Shown here: in pieces, positions 47,460 to 59,037 of the stretch
Layout of the letters: every line of letters begins with the position of its first letter
How positions within the stretch are numbered: position 1 is the stretch's first letter
From: Doris montereyensis
Taxonomy: Eukaryota > Mollusca > Gastropoda > Nudibranchia > Dorididae
Length of the DNA stretch: 64,000 nt
Direction of reading: 5' to 3'
Assembly (NCBI GenBank): GCA_037039925.1
Contig: JAXRKP010000399.1
Location: forward strand, 171,866-235,865
The notes under the pieces: generated by a model
Database searches by the model: none
What the model saw: only the letters and a program-made list of their open reading frames with translations
Told to the model about the DNA's origin: nothing
Program-made: the position numbers and the translations under genes

Positions 47460-48115
47460 GGATTTGATTTCTGTTCACAGTTCATTCAAGCAGGCCGTAA
47501 TTCTAGATATTTCCATCTCCTGAGCAGCTGCAGTCGTGACTGTTGCCTGTAGGCTAAGTTGTTCCTCCTTTCTCTTAATTTCCACCCTTAATGAGTCGAA
47601 GTCTTTAATAGCCGCATAGAGGTATCATCTGGCGGCTTGGGATTCTCTTCTCATGCCTTCTTCATAAGCCTCGCATGGCATGGCATTTTTGTCTTCTTGT
47701 CTTACTCGTTTCATCTGCACAGCTTGTTGCAGGCAGTTGTCGAGGCGATTCGCAGTTTCCTGCATACTCTCTTCGTTGTTGTCTCATCTGGTAGAATGTG
47801 CTGAGTACATTCTGTGGACTTTGCATGTCTCCGAAAACAGCCGTAAATTTCTTTAATATGTCATGAACTGAGGCGTCGAGACCCAGTAACAGTAGATGTG
47901 GGCAGCCTGACCTTTGATGCCTCGTCTTATGGCCAGTTTGATGTCGCTTTTCGCGCATCCTCCTTTCAATAGACATTGTACCTTGAAGCTCCATACGTCG
48001 AAAGACGTGTCCTTGTTATCTCCTGAAAGTATGGGTCGATAGACAAGACGTGGGGTGGGGCAAGTGCATGCATTATCTCTGCTTCTTCTGCCATTGGTTG
48101 TCACTAATGTATCGC
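47460..48115 (-). pseudogene. Gypsy gag-like region
   Basis: Minus strand from ATG about 48093: a capsid-like stretch across two or three frames (DTSFDVWSFKVQCLLKGG, SDIKLAIRRGIKGQAAH, FGDMQSPQNVLSTFYQMRQQ, ESMQETANRLDNCLQQAV, AYEEGMRRESQA). FGD.Q....VLS.FY...Q..ES....A.RL fits retrotransposon Gag capsids. Protease and the N-terminal half of RT are absent, so there is a deletion between gag and RT. Confidence 0.65.
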
Positions 48116-48255
48116 AGTCAGGGAAGACAGTAATGGTGATTAGTGTAGAATAAGTATTATGATGGTAACGAAGTATTTATTTTTGTGTCTGCTCTTAGAG
48201 TGGGTGGTTTTTTTGGTTAACGTTGTAAACTCGTAAACTCTTTGAGTCAATCCAT

Positions 48256-48266
48256 CTTGGGCGCCA
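48256..48266 (-). other. Gypsy primer-binding site
   Basis: TGGCGCCCAAG on the minus strand lies 150 bp upstream of the gag region and two bases from a TGT...ACA border (48269). The TGGCGCC start is usual for tRNA-primed LTR elements. Confidence 0.6.
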
Positions 48267-48268
48267 AT

Positions 48269-48640
48269 GTCACACATTCACACAATTCACAAGCCTCTTT
48301 CACTCTACATTACCACAGATACAGCTGTCCAATGATAGTGAGGAAGGCAGGTCACTTGTACGGTTCGAGTTTCAACCAAGATTTTTTTTTATTACGAATA
48401 TACAGGTTTCATGCTATTTTAAAAATAAAATTTACAAAATTATGAACGAGAAAATACTGCTTTCCAAATATAGCTCCAATTGTCTTTTAATGATGATATA
48501 AAAAAAATTAAATGACAATTCTTGTCTTCGTTCAATTGGAAAAAGAAGAATTAGTTTAGTTAGCATATGCATTGCAAATAGTGCAGATTGTTATAATTGT
48601 CTCATAACCTACTCATCGTGCTGGACATGTGTTGGACTGA
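48269..48640 (-). mobile_element. Probable 5' LTR of the minus-strand Gypsy element
   Basis: The LTR border (TGTCACACATTC on +, that is ...GACA on -) is inferred from the adjacent primer-binding site. The distal end and the matching 3' LTR were not found, so length is a guess. Confidence 0.35.
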
Positions 48641-48689
48641 GTCGTCTTGGGAGATTCGTACAACGATATATTTTTTAGATACACGTGTT

Positions 48690-49640
48690 ACCGGTACAGA
48701 ACTTTCATTCTCTGACCACAACTTGGTCCAATTTGGATTAATTTAGCTGAAAACCCGGATCAACAGAAAACCCAAATTAAAATTAAAAATAGTAAATCTA
48801 TTAACATCGATAACTTTAAAACAGACTTAGAAGATTATTTGATGGAAATTACTATCAAGTTGACAGCAGAAAGATGGAACAACTGTGTGACCAAAGGTAC
48901 ATCACGCACAGCACAGAAATTACTCCCCTTGATGCACAAAAGAAGTATCTCTGAGATTAAGGTATGGATAAATAAGGATAGACTGGTGTTAAATGCTGAT
49001 AAAACAGAAGCTCTGCTAACAGATAGGTCACAATTATTGAAAGATGTAAACGTAATACAGATTCGAATAGGTGAGAGTAATGTTGAATTTTCAAATTGTG
49101 TGAAGAATATTGGAGTATACATTGACTCGTAATTGTCCATAGTCAAACAGGTCTACAATCTGAGTAGAACGTTCATTGAAATAAAAATTGCAGGATAAGA
49201 AACATCATTTCACTTGACGTAACAACATTACTTTTAAATCCATTGCATTATCGAAATTAGATTATTGCAATTCTCTATTATTAGTATTATGTAATATATC
49301 CAAAGAGAGAATCAACAGTTGACAACTTGTACAACATTGCAGGCTTATAAAGCGAAAAGATAAATTCAACTCTGCAACACCTCTTTTAATTGACTGAACC
49401 ACAATGGTTGCTAGTCCAAAAATGAATTGTCTATAAACTAATCACTATGAACTATTGTTTTTAAATCGACAAAGCCATGTCTTAAGCAACTTTTATTTCA
49501 TTTATTACTTCTTTAACATTTGCGCATTTCCAGAGAAACAACTTTTTGGCCTCATAAAGAAGTGAGAGGAAGAGCGACTATGTGTTTGCTGTAAGTGGCT
49601 GTCGTTTGACACTCAGAAAGGCTTAATCTGGGAAGGGAAA
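48690..49640 (+). pseudogene. CR1-like LINE, internally deleted
   Basis: LSFSDHNLVQFGL (about 48700-48745) resembles the end of the LINE endonuclease domain. It is followed without RT motifs 0-5 by IKVWINKDRLVLNADKTEAL (about 48957) and NCVKNIGVYIDS, then frameshifted SKLDYCNSLL (about 49250) and LLIDLEPQWLLVQ-type text. This is the RT thumb/C-terminus. A (GA)n block abuts it on the right. Confidence 0.75.
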
Positions 49641-49642
49641 GA

Positions 49643-49647
<5 letters not shown>

Positions 49648-49696
<49 letters not shown>

Positions 49697-49723
49697 AGGG
49701 GGAGGGGGAGGGGGAGGAGGGAG

Positions 49724-49774
<51 letters not shown>

Positions 49775-49917
49775 AGAGAGAGAGAGCGAGAGAGAGAGCG
49801 AGCGAGAGCGAGCGAGGAGAGGGAGAGGGAGGGGGGGAGAGGGGAGGGGGGGGAGGGGGGAGGGGGAGGGGGAGAGGGGAGGGAGAGGGAGAGGGAGAGG
49901 GAGAGGGAGGAGAGTAA
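49648..49917. repeat. (GA)n / (GGGGA)n microsatellite
   Basis: GA repeats grade into GAGC, then (GGGGGA)n and (GAGGGA)n units. Confidence 0.95.
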
Positions 49918-50399
49918 TGAAATATGAGTGATAAGTTGTTGAAAGGATTCTAAGTTATATAGAAAAAATATGCCTTTCTTTTTGTTGACCAGTATAGATG
50001 TACATACATATATATGTATCTGATTTGGTGGACATTTTTGAGGCCCAGATTTTCACGCAATCAGCATGCTAAAATACCACACAAGACATTGGACAATGTT
50101 TACGCTGGACGCGTTATGACTAATCTCTACATGATGATCTGCATTCGGTGCCAGTCTTCCTCATTCATCATCAATACTCTCAATTCTCATGGGAGAAAAA
50201 CAATTGAGATGTTTACATAGGCGTAATGTTTGTGATATTTTGTGCAGTCATAGTATTGTTGCCAAAGGCACATAATAAGCAAAAGAATCAACAATGCTTT
50301 AGATTTCAAACCCTTGTTACTCTTACAATACATCAAAGATTGAACAAGACATCAAATCTAAGCTAACTTGTGTTTCAATGTACGAAATGAAATGATTAA
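49918..50399. other. Non-coding stretch
   Basis: Nothing recognised. Confidence 0.5.
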
Positions 50400-51320
50400 C
50401 ATTTAAAAATTAAACCCGTTAAAAGTGGTGTTCCCCAGGGAATGTGATAGGGCCTCTCTTATTTATTCTCTATATAAATGATCTTCCTTGCAAAACATTT
50501 GAGGATGACACAAAAATGTATTCCCAGACTGAAAATTATCAGGTATTGAAAATGATTTATACTCTTTGTTTAGATGGTCTGAAGAATGGCAATTGGACTT
50601 CAATATTTCCAAATGTAAGGTCATGTATGTTGGTAAAAATAACCCTACGATTTCATATTTTGTTAACACCAACAGATCCAGTGACTTGTCGTTTGAAGAG
50701 TCAGAAAAGGATCTTGGTGTAACTGTAATCTTTGATAAGAATTTGAATTTTGATGAACATATTCATGAATGCATTAATAAGGCAAACAGAATGATTGGAA
50801 TTATTTATAGTTTTTCATATATGGATTTAAACATGTTTCTTACACTTTATGAAACTGTTATTCGACCTATGCTGGAACATGGAAATTGTATATGGAGCCC
50901 TTTATTTAAACGGCAATCACTTCTTTTAGAAAAAGTGCAAAGACGAGCGACAAGGTTATTGAGAAAATTGGAGCATGGTGATATGTCATATGATGTAAGA
51001 TTGAAATTTCGTCCTCCCCTCACTACAATACAGAAGAAAACGATGGCATCTTATCCAATTGTATAAAATTGTTCACACCATAGATAATATTGATTATAAA
51101 ATATTTTTCAACTATTCTCATATGAATTTTACTCGGGAGATAGATTTAAGATTATTACAGGAAGTTCTACTTTTGTGAGACATAATTTTTTCATTATATG
51201 AATAGTTAAATCATGGAATATTTTACTGTTCAAAACAAAAAATGCAAACAGTATTAATTCTTTTAAAAATGCCATTGATATGGAGCTCTATAATTTAAAA
51301 TATTTGTATGACGAATGAAT
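50400..51320 (+). pseudogene. jockey-like LINE RT C-terminal half
   Basis: SGVPQG near 50425, VIGPLLFILYINDLP (50445) and FEDDTKMYSQ (variant of the catalytic FADD, about 50498) are followed, in another frame, by FRWSEEWQLDFNISKCKVMY (50569), EKDLGVTVIFDKNLNFDEHI and LYETVIRPMLEHGNCIWSPL. VQRRATRLLRKLEH and, near 51200-51316, VKSWNILLF and NAIDMELYNLKYLYDE complete it. These are LINE RT motifs 4 through the C-terminus. A stretch between YINDLP and FEDD is deleted, and several frameshifts occur. Confidence 0.85.
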
Positions 51321-53445
51321 GTGTATTGTTCTTATTGATTACCATATGTTCATTCATTTTTAAAACTCCATGATTATTTTGAGATGCATGGGGCATTTAA
51401 AAGTCAAATAGCCTACATCGCTTCTGAAAAGATATGATATAACATGGCTAGGCCCTTAACCTATTCATGTCAAATAAGCTCAGCATGTAAAAACTTCTAA
51501 TAGTCAGTTATTATAGAACAAACTTGCAAGACACATCTGGTATAAAACAAACTTCTTTTATAACAAATCTTTATTCATTCATTTAAAAACATTTACAGAA
51601 CTGATTGATGATAAATAAGTCAACCGCCTCCTCTCTCTTAAGCGACAAATTATTTTATTATGATAAAACAAAAATTAAAAATTAGAGATACCAGTACATG
51701 AAAACTATGCTCATAACTTGCTAACTAATCAACTAACTCAATAGACCTTCTGTCTAACCAAATAAATAATTAAGTATCTAAAAAAAGTGTGTAAGGGGAT
51801 TTCTTCTTTCTTGGGTTCATACTTCATGTGAGGTAAGATTCACTGATCAACATTCAATAAAATGTAAAAGAAAAGAAAAGAAACTAAAAAAAACAACCGA
51901 TAAAATGGAGAGTTAAAGCACAGGCCAAAGTTAATCTTTGTGGCATCAGATTGCAAGGGGAATTATCTCCGTTTTAAGTGCATCAAATGACAAATGTCTT
52001 AACTGTCTAAAGAACATGCATCTTATGGTAAAAGAAAATTGATAGGTCACACAAATATTGCATTAAAAATAGAGAACATAATTTGTTATGCATCTTATAT
52101 ATATTACAAATTATATCATTTGAGTGATAACACCAAGCAGCATGAGCCTCATTTTCTAGGAGCTCAGCATACATTTCATTTTTCTTTCATAACCTCATTT
52201 CTCAAAATTGGATGGCAGTTAGCTCCCAAAAAACATAATGGTGAAACTCCAAGCACATATGTCCACCTGGTGTCATTTTTCAAGAGAAGCAAACACATAA
52301 TGGTTCACTAAATAGGGCAGCAAACACTGTCCTGTTATGCATTTTGGATTACAATTTAATGACTACTTTAGTCTTAGAAATGTAGTGAATAGGGAAAAAA
52401 TAATCAGTAGTACACAAAATGGACTGACACTGTTAGAATTAAACTTCTTGAAAATCTATTAAAAAGCAGGTCCGCTCCTTGACTTACTGAGATTAGAGTT
52501 TCAGGGCCAAAACAGATATGGAAATCTTCATTTAGACAATCATGTGCGTAACTGTAGTTTTTCTATTGGTTCAAGGCGTCCAGTATTTATAAAACATGGA
52601 TTTTATCATTTACAAGACATAAATCATACACTTATGCGTTTAGAGTGTCACATTTATATATCTATATCCTTTGCATGATAAGATCAAGCCAAATGAACCT
52701 AAGGAGCTCAGCGCTTTCTCATTTTCCATCTTGTGCTAACGTCCATAATACATTTTCTCAAAACTGGAAAAATGGAGCTAGATAAGATTGCACTGAGCCC
52801 TCAAGAAAATATATGATGGAATACAGACACTAAAGAATGCCAAATTTTGTACATTGACACTGTAATATATTATACTCTGCAAAAAAAAAAGTGTTCATCA
52901 TTCAACCTTATATAAATTCATCCGCTGCTGAAAAAACCCTCCAATCAAATAACAATTAATTCTAACTTGACATTAAAAACTTTAAAACTATTGTTGTCAG
53001 CCATATTAATCATAGCTTCTTCAGGAAAATTTTCATTTTGTTAGGCCCCATATAAGTGATAAAAATTTGAATCAAAATTTGAATCAAACATTGCAAATCT
53101 ATAAATGGTAAAATGTAAAAATATTGAACAATCAATTGCCATTATGAAAGTGCTGCTGCAGTTGCTTCATTTTTGCTCTGACAAAAACAAAAGAGGCACA
53201 CTTTTTAGGCATACTTCTTCCATAATAAGAAAATTGCAAACAAAAGTATACAAACGAATTAAATATTGCATCTATTTGGTAAAATCCAGCACTAGTATGA
53301 TGTCCATGGTTATGCTCCTAATCGCCAAACTAAGGAAAATCAATGATTAAGCTTTGTTGGAATGTATTCCAAAAGAAGAAGATACACAATACCAATCAAT
53401 AATTGACTTTGAACACAAGGCATTTCAATCATAGCAAGGAGGGTC
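51321..53445. other. Non-coding AT-rich stretch
   Basis: Scattered AATAAA-type signals occur on both strands, but no exon or repeat is recognised. It could be intron or intergenic DNA of the minus-strand gene ending at 55.2 kb. Confidence 0.45.
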
Positions 53446-53635
53446 ATTAAAGACAAGGCATTTCGTGAAAGGAAGGTTATGACAAAGGCATTCTATACGA
53501 AGGAAGGTTATGACAAAGGCATTCTATACGAAGGAAGGTTATGACAAAGGCATTCTATACGAAGGAAGGTTATGACAAAGGCATTCTATACGAAGGAAGG
53601 TTATGACAAAGGCATTCTATACGAAGGAAGGCTCA
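53446..53635. repeat. 31-bp tandem repeat, about 6 copies
   Basis: GACAAAGGCATTCTATACGA followed by AGGAAGGTTAT recurs at 53481, 53512, 53543, 53574 and 53605, with a diverged copy at about 53450. Confidence 0.95.
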
Positions 53636-54526
53636 AGGTAAATCTCTCCATTACTATTTCAACATGTTTAATTTAAATTTAAGAGAGAAGAACTTGCAAT
53701 GTCATACCATTGTGATAACCTATCGTTGATATTATCTATCTTTGACCTGAGTCTAAATTTTAATATCTTGCTTCTAAAGACATTCCTGGAGAAATTTTCC
53801 AATGGAATCAATAAGTATGGCCTAAAAATAGCTTTAAACCTTCATTTTGATGAAAAATAATGCAATTAATTCTTGCATACATTTTAATATTTCGCTGAAG
53901 CACTGTGCAGCTATGGTGTAAATGGAACATTATCATTATATCACAGACAACTGAGCCGCAACATATTTGTCTTACGTATTTCAAACATAATATTTTATTT
54001 TTCGTGGGTGCTTTTGGTAGGTCCTACTTTTTGTCTTTTGCTCTTTTAATTTATCTTCCATCTTGCTGTTTCCTCTTAATTTGCCCAGAGAGACAATGGG
54101 AGGAATTTTCTATGCATGAAACAACAATAATGTAAACTAAAATTGTAAGCACTTTCTTAACAACACCCAAAGAGGAGCATTAAAACTAACATTACAATGG
54201 ATATTTACAGAACATAGAGCCATAAATGAGGTAAATACTTTCTTGAATGTTATAAATGATTGATTGCCTATCTCATTAGAGCAGCTTGAACTTAATGTAA
54301 GACCAAGTAGGTCAGGCTGTCAAGCATACATAATCACATCCTCAAATATTGAGTAATAGTCACTTGAACTCATACATCCCCACTAAGATAAGAATGTGGA
54401 ACAAACTGCCAAATCAAATTAAGCTTAGCATGAGCACGAACTATTTCAAAATAAAATCAAAGACATCACATTAAAAGAAAATTTGATTAACAATCCAACA
54501 TAGACATATTAATTAAGGGCGTTATC
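53636..54526. other. Non-coding stretch
   Basis: Nothing recognised. 54300-54480 has a possible + strand phrase like MWNKLPNQIK (about 54397), reminiscent of LINE C-termini, too short to call. Confidence 0.4.
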
Positions 54527-54797
54527 AAGATGAAGAAGAAGATGATGAAAAAGAAAAAGGAAAAGAGGAAGAAGGAGAAGAAGAAGAAGAAGAAGAAGAA
54601 GAAGAAGAAGAAGAAGAAAAAGAAGAAGAAGAAAAAGAAGAAGAAGAAGAAGAAGAAGAAGAAGAAGAAGAAGAAGAAGAAGAAGAAGAAGAAAAAGAAG
54701 AAGAAGAAGACGAAGAAGAAGAAGAAGAAGAAGAAGAAGAAGAAGAAGAAGAAGAAGAAGAAGAAGAAAAAGAAGAAAAAGAACAAGAAGAAAAATA
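54527..54797. repeat. (GAA)n microsatellite
   Basis: About 270 bp of AAG/GAA repeats with occasional AAAAAG. Poly-Lys and poly-Phe/Leu frames are artefacts. Confidence 0.97.
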
Positions 54798-55156
54798 GAG
54801 AAATTTTCTTTCAATACCAAGTAAATAATTCTACTTTTTCCCCTTCTAATCCAGATGTAAGCTGCATTTTATTCTTTTAAAACAACATCGTTTAAATTGC
54901 ACTATGTATATGAGTAAATCTGTTGATGAAAGAACAGAAAAATGCCCCTAACATAAACCACTCCATATGTTACAAGGCCATTGTAGCTCCACTATTCGTC
55001 TTCTAGTGCAAATTAAACAAGTCACCAAGTTTTGTTAAATTATTATGGTATTATGATAAATGAAACAGCACATATATATATATAGAAAGATTTAGAAAAA
55101 AATAAAATGATAAAATAACCCCACGAAAGGCAGGATAATGAGCATGAGGGTCACAA

Positions 55157-55162
55157 TTTATT
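55157..55162 (-). terminator. Polyadenylation signal AATAAA
   Basis: AATAAA on the minus strand about 65 nt downstream of the stop codon at 55227, suitable for ending the transcript of the 55227-55419 exon. Confidence 0.45.
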
Positions 55163-55226
55163 ACAGCTTAAGTGTTTGGTACCCTGGAATTGCCCTCAAG
55201 TGAGTCTCACACATTCATGACCCAAG

Positions 55227-55419
55227 TTAAACAGGGCGTTTGAAGGATACCACTTCATTGTCTGTGTTCTTAATGCCTTCACGCAGATGATAAGAAACTA
55301 AAGAGGTCAGTTCTGAATCATGCTTCCCATGGCGTTCAAAGTAAAATTTGGTCTGCTCCTCATCATTCTTTGCTGGCCGCTTGTGTGCTATAAACGTCTT
55401 AATAGTATTCTTGAAACTG
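55227..55419 (-). CDS. Terminal coding exon of an unidentified gene
   Basis: On the minus strand a strong acceptor (AATTTTTTATTTCAG) precedes an open segment of about 63 codons: KNTIKTFIAHKRPAKNDEEQ, TKFYFERHGKHDSELTSLVS and YHLREGIKNTDNEVVSFKRP, then V and TAA. The composition (charged, no low complexity), the splice signal, the single stop and a nearby AATAAA favour a genuine C-terminal exon. I do not recognise the family and no upstream exon was identified to the right. No membrane segment or zinc ligand pattern is visible; it looks like a soluble, basic-to-acidic C-terminal tail. Confidence 0.5.
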
Positions 55420-55759
55420 AAATAAAAAATTGTTTTAATGGATGCAAACACGAAAGTTTATATAATCTATATATAATCACTGACAAAAGAAACTAAACAC
55501 TTTGAGACCCTATGTTCTTCGAAAGATTTCATGTCTATCATTATAAAGTTAATTGCATATTGTTAAAAAAAATTAATGCGGGTAATGTCTGAAGTGTGTC
55601 AATTGACCAAACGTATCTAGGTGACGCCATGGACCCAACCCACGGCTTGCATGTGCCCGTGCCTTAGCATACCTCCTGATCAGTTTTCTTGCTTTCATTT
55701 TAAACTATAGCTCATTTCTGATCATAAGGCACCCTTAAACACTCTGATTGCCTTATTCG

Positions 55760-55975
55760 CAATAAGTTACGATTTGTTTATTTTACATTTTTTGACAATA
55801 TGGCGCGCCTCTCTATTACTGATCCCTGTTGAGCTATTGATATGCTTGATGTAAGAGTTAGTGTCAAACATGTAGGCGAAATATGACAACTCCACTAATA
55901 AAGACAGAACAAACATGTGACGTTTGGGGTATAACCCTTCGTCAGACAACAAACGAGAAATATCTAGAATCTAGA
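55760..55975 (-). mobile_element. Penelope-like element terminus (tentative)
   Basis: The minus strand contains CTGACGAAGGGTTATACCCC and AAACGTC (55945-55919), followed by ATGTTTGTTCTGTCTTTAT and TGTTTGACACTAACTC. The CTGANGA-stem-AAACGTC arrangement is the signature near the ends of Penelope-like retroelements. No RT or GIY-YIG coding was seen. Confidence 0.4.
55919..55945 (-). ncRNA. Degenerate hammerhead-ribozyme-like core
   Basis: CTGACGA (fits CUGANGA) is followed by a GGGTTATACCC hairpin (stem II) and CAAACGTC where GAAACGUC is expected. The missing conserved G of GAAA would abolish self-cleavage. The minimal stem III type is that of Penelope-like elements. Confidence 0.4.
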
Positions 55976-56085
55976 TCTAAGTACTACCTCCGCATCACAC
56001 AATATGATGTCAGAAGAAACACACAAAGAAGAAAGAAAGAAAGAAAAAGACGGTAATGATAAGAAACGTAGCAGAGGGGGTGTGA

Positions 56086-56497
56086 ATCCATCCAACATAA
56101 CAGGAATATTATGATTGAATCCATCCAACATAACAGGAATATTATGATCCAATCCATCCAACATAACAGGAATATTATGATCCAATCCATCCAACATAAC
56201 AGGAATATTATGATTTAATCCATCCAACATAACCGGAATATTATGATCCAATCCATCCAACATAACAGGAATATTATGATCGAATCCATCCAACATAACA
56301 GGAATATTATGATCCAATCCATCCAACATAACAGGAATGTTATGATTGAATCCATCCAACATAACAGGAATGTTATGATCGAATCCATCCAACATAACAG
56401 GAATATTATGATTGAATCCATCCAACATAACAGGAATATTATGATCCAATCCATCCAACATAACAGGAATATTATGATCCAATCCATCCAACATGTT
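56086..56497. repeat. 33-bp minisatellite, about 12-13 copies
   Basis: CATCCAACATAACAGGAATA plus TTATGATCCAATC recurs every 33 bp. Because 33 is a multiple of three, frames on both strands stay open (minus: MLDGLDHNIPV repeated; plus: NIMIQSIQH). Units differ by GATCC/GATTG/GATCG and ATATT/ATGTT. Confidence 0.95.
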
Positions 56498-56859
56498 TAT
56501 TGCACACTTCTCCTTCTTCTTCTTAATCTTCTTTCAGCTTGTCCTGTTGTTTGCAGGGTTGCCATAACATATATGCTATTTCTCCATAGATTTTGGTCCA
56601 TTGCGTCACTCTTGTCACGGCAATTTCTCTCTTATCTGTATATACATGTAATCCATCCATTTACGTTCTAGTCTTCTTCCTTTTCTAATGCCTAGCACTT
56701 CCATCTGTAGCACTCTTTTACCCACGTACTTCTCATCATCTTTTCAAGGTTCTAAGCCATTGTATTCTACGTGATTAGTCACATATTTTCCATGACATTG
56801 GTTCCACCCCTGGATTTTTGCAGATATTCTCATTTCTTTCTTGTCTTTCCTTGTTTATT

Positions 56860-57240
56860 ACACAATACAAAGCAATGTATGGGAGGCTGAGATGCATTAT
56901 CCTGGATCCTTGGCCAAGAACTGAAATGGTCTACTGTGGTGAAAGTGTAACCAGACACTGCTAGAAGAGGAACTTAAGAAAAGAAAATAGAGATGGATTG
57001 GTCATATATTAAGCAAGCCCAAAATATCGACATGACAACATGTCAAGTATTAAAGTGGAATCCCCCAGTACAGGGGAAAACCAGTAGACTGAGGATAACA
57101 TAGAGAAGAGGTTTGAAAGGAGAAATGAAAAGATCTGGAGTCAGGTACATAGAGGTGAAGCGAACAGACCAAGCCTGAAAATAGTGGACGGTTCTTGTCT
57201 GTGGCATAAGCACTACAACTACAAGGCATGAAAGAGCAAA
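56860..57240 (+). pseudogene. LINE RT C-terminal tail
   Basis: Across frames: YGRLRCIILDPWPRTEMVYC, LEEELKKRK, RDGLVIY/RWIGHI-type text (about 56990), VKWNPPVQGKTS-type text (57050), IEKRFERRNEKIWSQVHRGE and ANRPSLKIVDG. The order (LRWIGH, NPQG.R..GRP, K.W.Q....A.DR..W) is the conserved C-terminus of RTE/craft-type LINE polyproteins. Degenerate. Confidence 0.6.
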
Positions 57241-57636
57241 AATAATGACGTAAAACATGGTTCTGCGTGCCGTCAGTGATATTGTATTTTATCGTTCCTC
57301 ATAGACCGAAAGAATGATATTTATAAAGGGGGATTCAGACCATGTGATTTTGTGGCAAGTAATTGCACAAAAAATTATCTGCTAAGAATGCCATTTTGGT
57401 CTTGGGTACAGAAGAACTTTTAAGCTTTTCAAAACCTTTTTGCATTTAAAAATTCTCAGTTGACTTCCTTGATGCAACAAGTAAATTCCAACATTAAGTT
57501 ACTTTGGGTGTGAAAGATTTCAGCAGTGATTTCCCTCTCAGCGTTTGGTAAATCGACTTGCTTATATGGTAAAATGTCTCCACTGTGTATATATCACAAA
57601 TGTTCCAATTATCAATACTTATCATGATGTTTAATA

Positions 57637-58388
57637 TAGTGGAACCTCTTTACTCAGGAAAGCTTGGTAGACTGTGAAATTGTCCCCATTAGCCGGGTTT
57701 CACGATTACCTGGTGATCTAGGAATTTTGGTTTTCCCTCAACAGTTTGAGGTACCTAAACCAATCTGCTACATCACGTTTTTTCAACGCATCTAGGACTT
57801 GATATCAAAACTTAAATCATTTCTCTTTTTGCTAGCCGTCATGAATAGAGATTGAAACTGATGATGTCTAATGGTATCTTATTCAGCAATGACGAAAACA
57901 AAGTGAGCAGTAGAATACAGAATTAAACAAACAATTTATTATAGCCACAAGACCATTTAACTTGACCAAAATAAACATGGCATTTATCATTGGTGTCATT
58001 CACAGTGCAATCACAGGCTGTGACAATGCACAAGTTTGCTTTATAGGCACCGCTCCATGTGTTGTTAGGTGGATACCCATTTTCACTCCTGCTTAATGGA
58101 TGTCTCACTTAAAACATTGTCTACATGACAATATGTAATATATAAGGATAACACATCTAGCATTAACACAACTGTATTAATTAATTGTTTGGCATGGAAA
58201 ATAAATGCAGATAGCAAGTGAGTGGTGCAATAAATAAGTTTGGAGAAAATGGTGATGATAATCGATGCAAGTCCGCGAAAAAAAATTGTCCCGTTTAGAG
58301 AAGAAAAAATATAGAGAGAAAAATCTGTTCCTTGGGATTTCTTCCCGATTTGCCGGGTTTCAGGTTTCTGATTAGAGAGGTTCCACTG
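57637..58388. mobile_element. pogo-type element, non-autonomous
   Basis: TA duplications (57635-57636 and 58389-58390) flank inverted ends YAGTGGAACCTCTYTAMTCA; the left end has T in place of the first C. Subterminal AGCCGGGTTTCA and TGCCGGGTTTCA lie near 57690 and 58350. 752 bp with no recognised transposase segment. Confidence 0.85.
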
Positions 58389-59037
58389 TACAATGACATC
58401 TCAAAGTTTAAATTGAACCCTAGTGTCTGTTTGGTCCAGTTGAAGTTAATGAAAAACTGTAAATTACATTAGACATGTTGAATTTTTAGAAAAAAATATC
58501 CAAGTATTTTTTCATTGATTATCAATACCTATGTTTTTCAGACATTTCCAATTAGTACTATTACTATAATTAATTTTTGGGTACTGAAGATCACATTATC
58601 TTTTTTCTCAAATCAACTTTCAATTTGTTCTATCTTAGCCCCGTATTACAGGTTTGTGTGTCGTGATAATGATATAAGGAAAAACAGCTTGACTTAACTC
58701 TCAAACATTCCAGGGTTTTCTTCCTTTTCCAAAATGTTAGCATAATGTGCTGTCTCTAGCTTTGGAATAACTCAACATCAGTAGCTGAAAACATGACATC
58801 ATACCCCTCATTTTGTTCACAATTAGCCACATATTCTATTTTTTGCCAGCTTAGATGAAGATTTTGGTCCTAATTCAATATGACACTGACAGTCATTATG
58901 TATATGAATCGTGTATGATAAAAATGCTCAAAATTGTCATAAAATCTTGGTCATTAAGAGTAAAAAAAAACCTCCAGTTTTATAAAAGTTAGAGATTCAC
59001 CAGGGGCCTATATTCTCAATTGCATACATTTGTTATA

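Noticed and set aside
54487..54880. Poly-Lys (+) and poly-Phe/Leu (-) frames
   Set aside because: (GAA)n microsatellite.
55440..55620. Tc1/mariner terminal repeat (CACTGACAAAAGAAACTAAA)
   Set aside because: Only one end with weak resemblance; no partner or transposase found.
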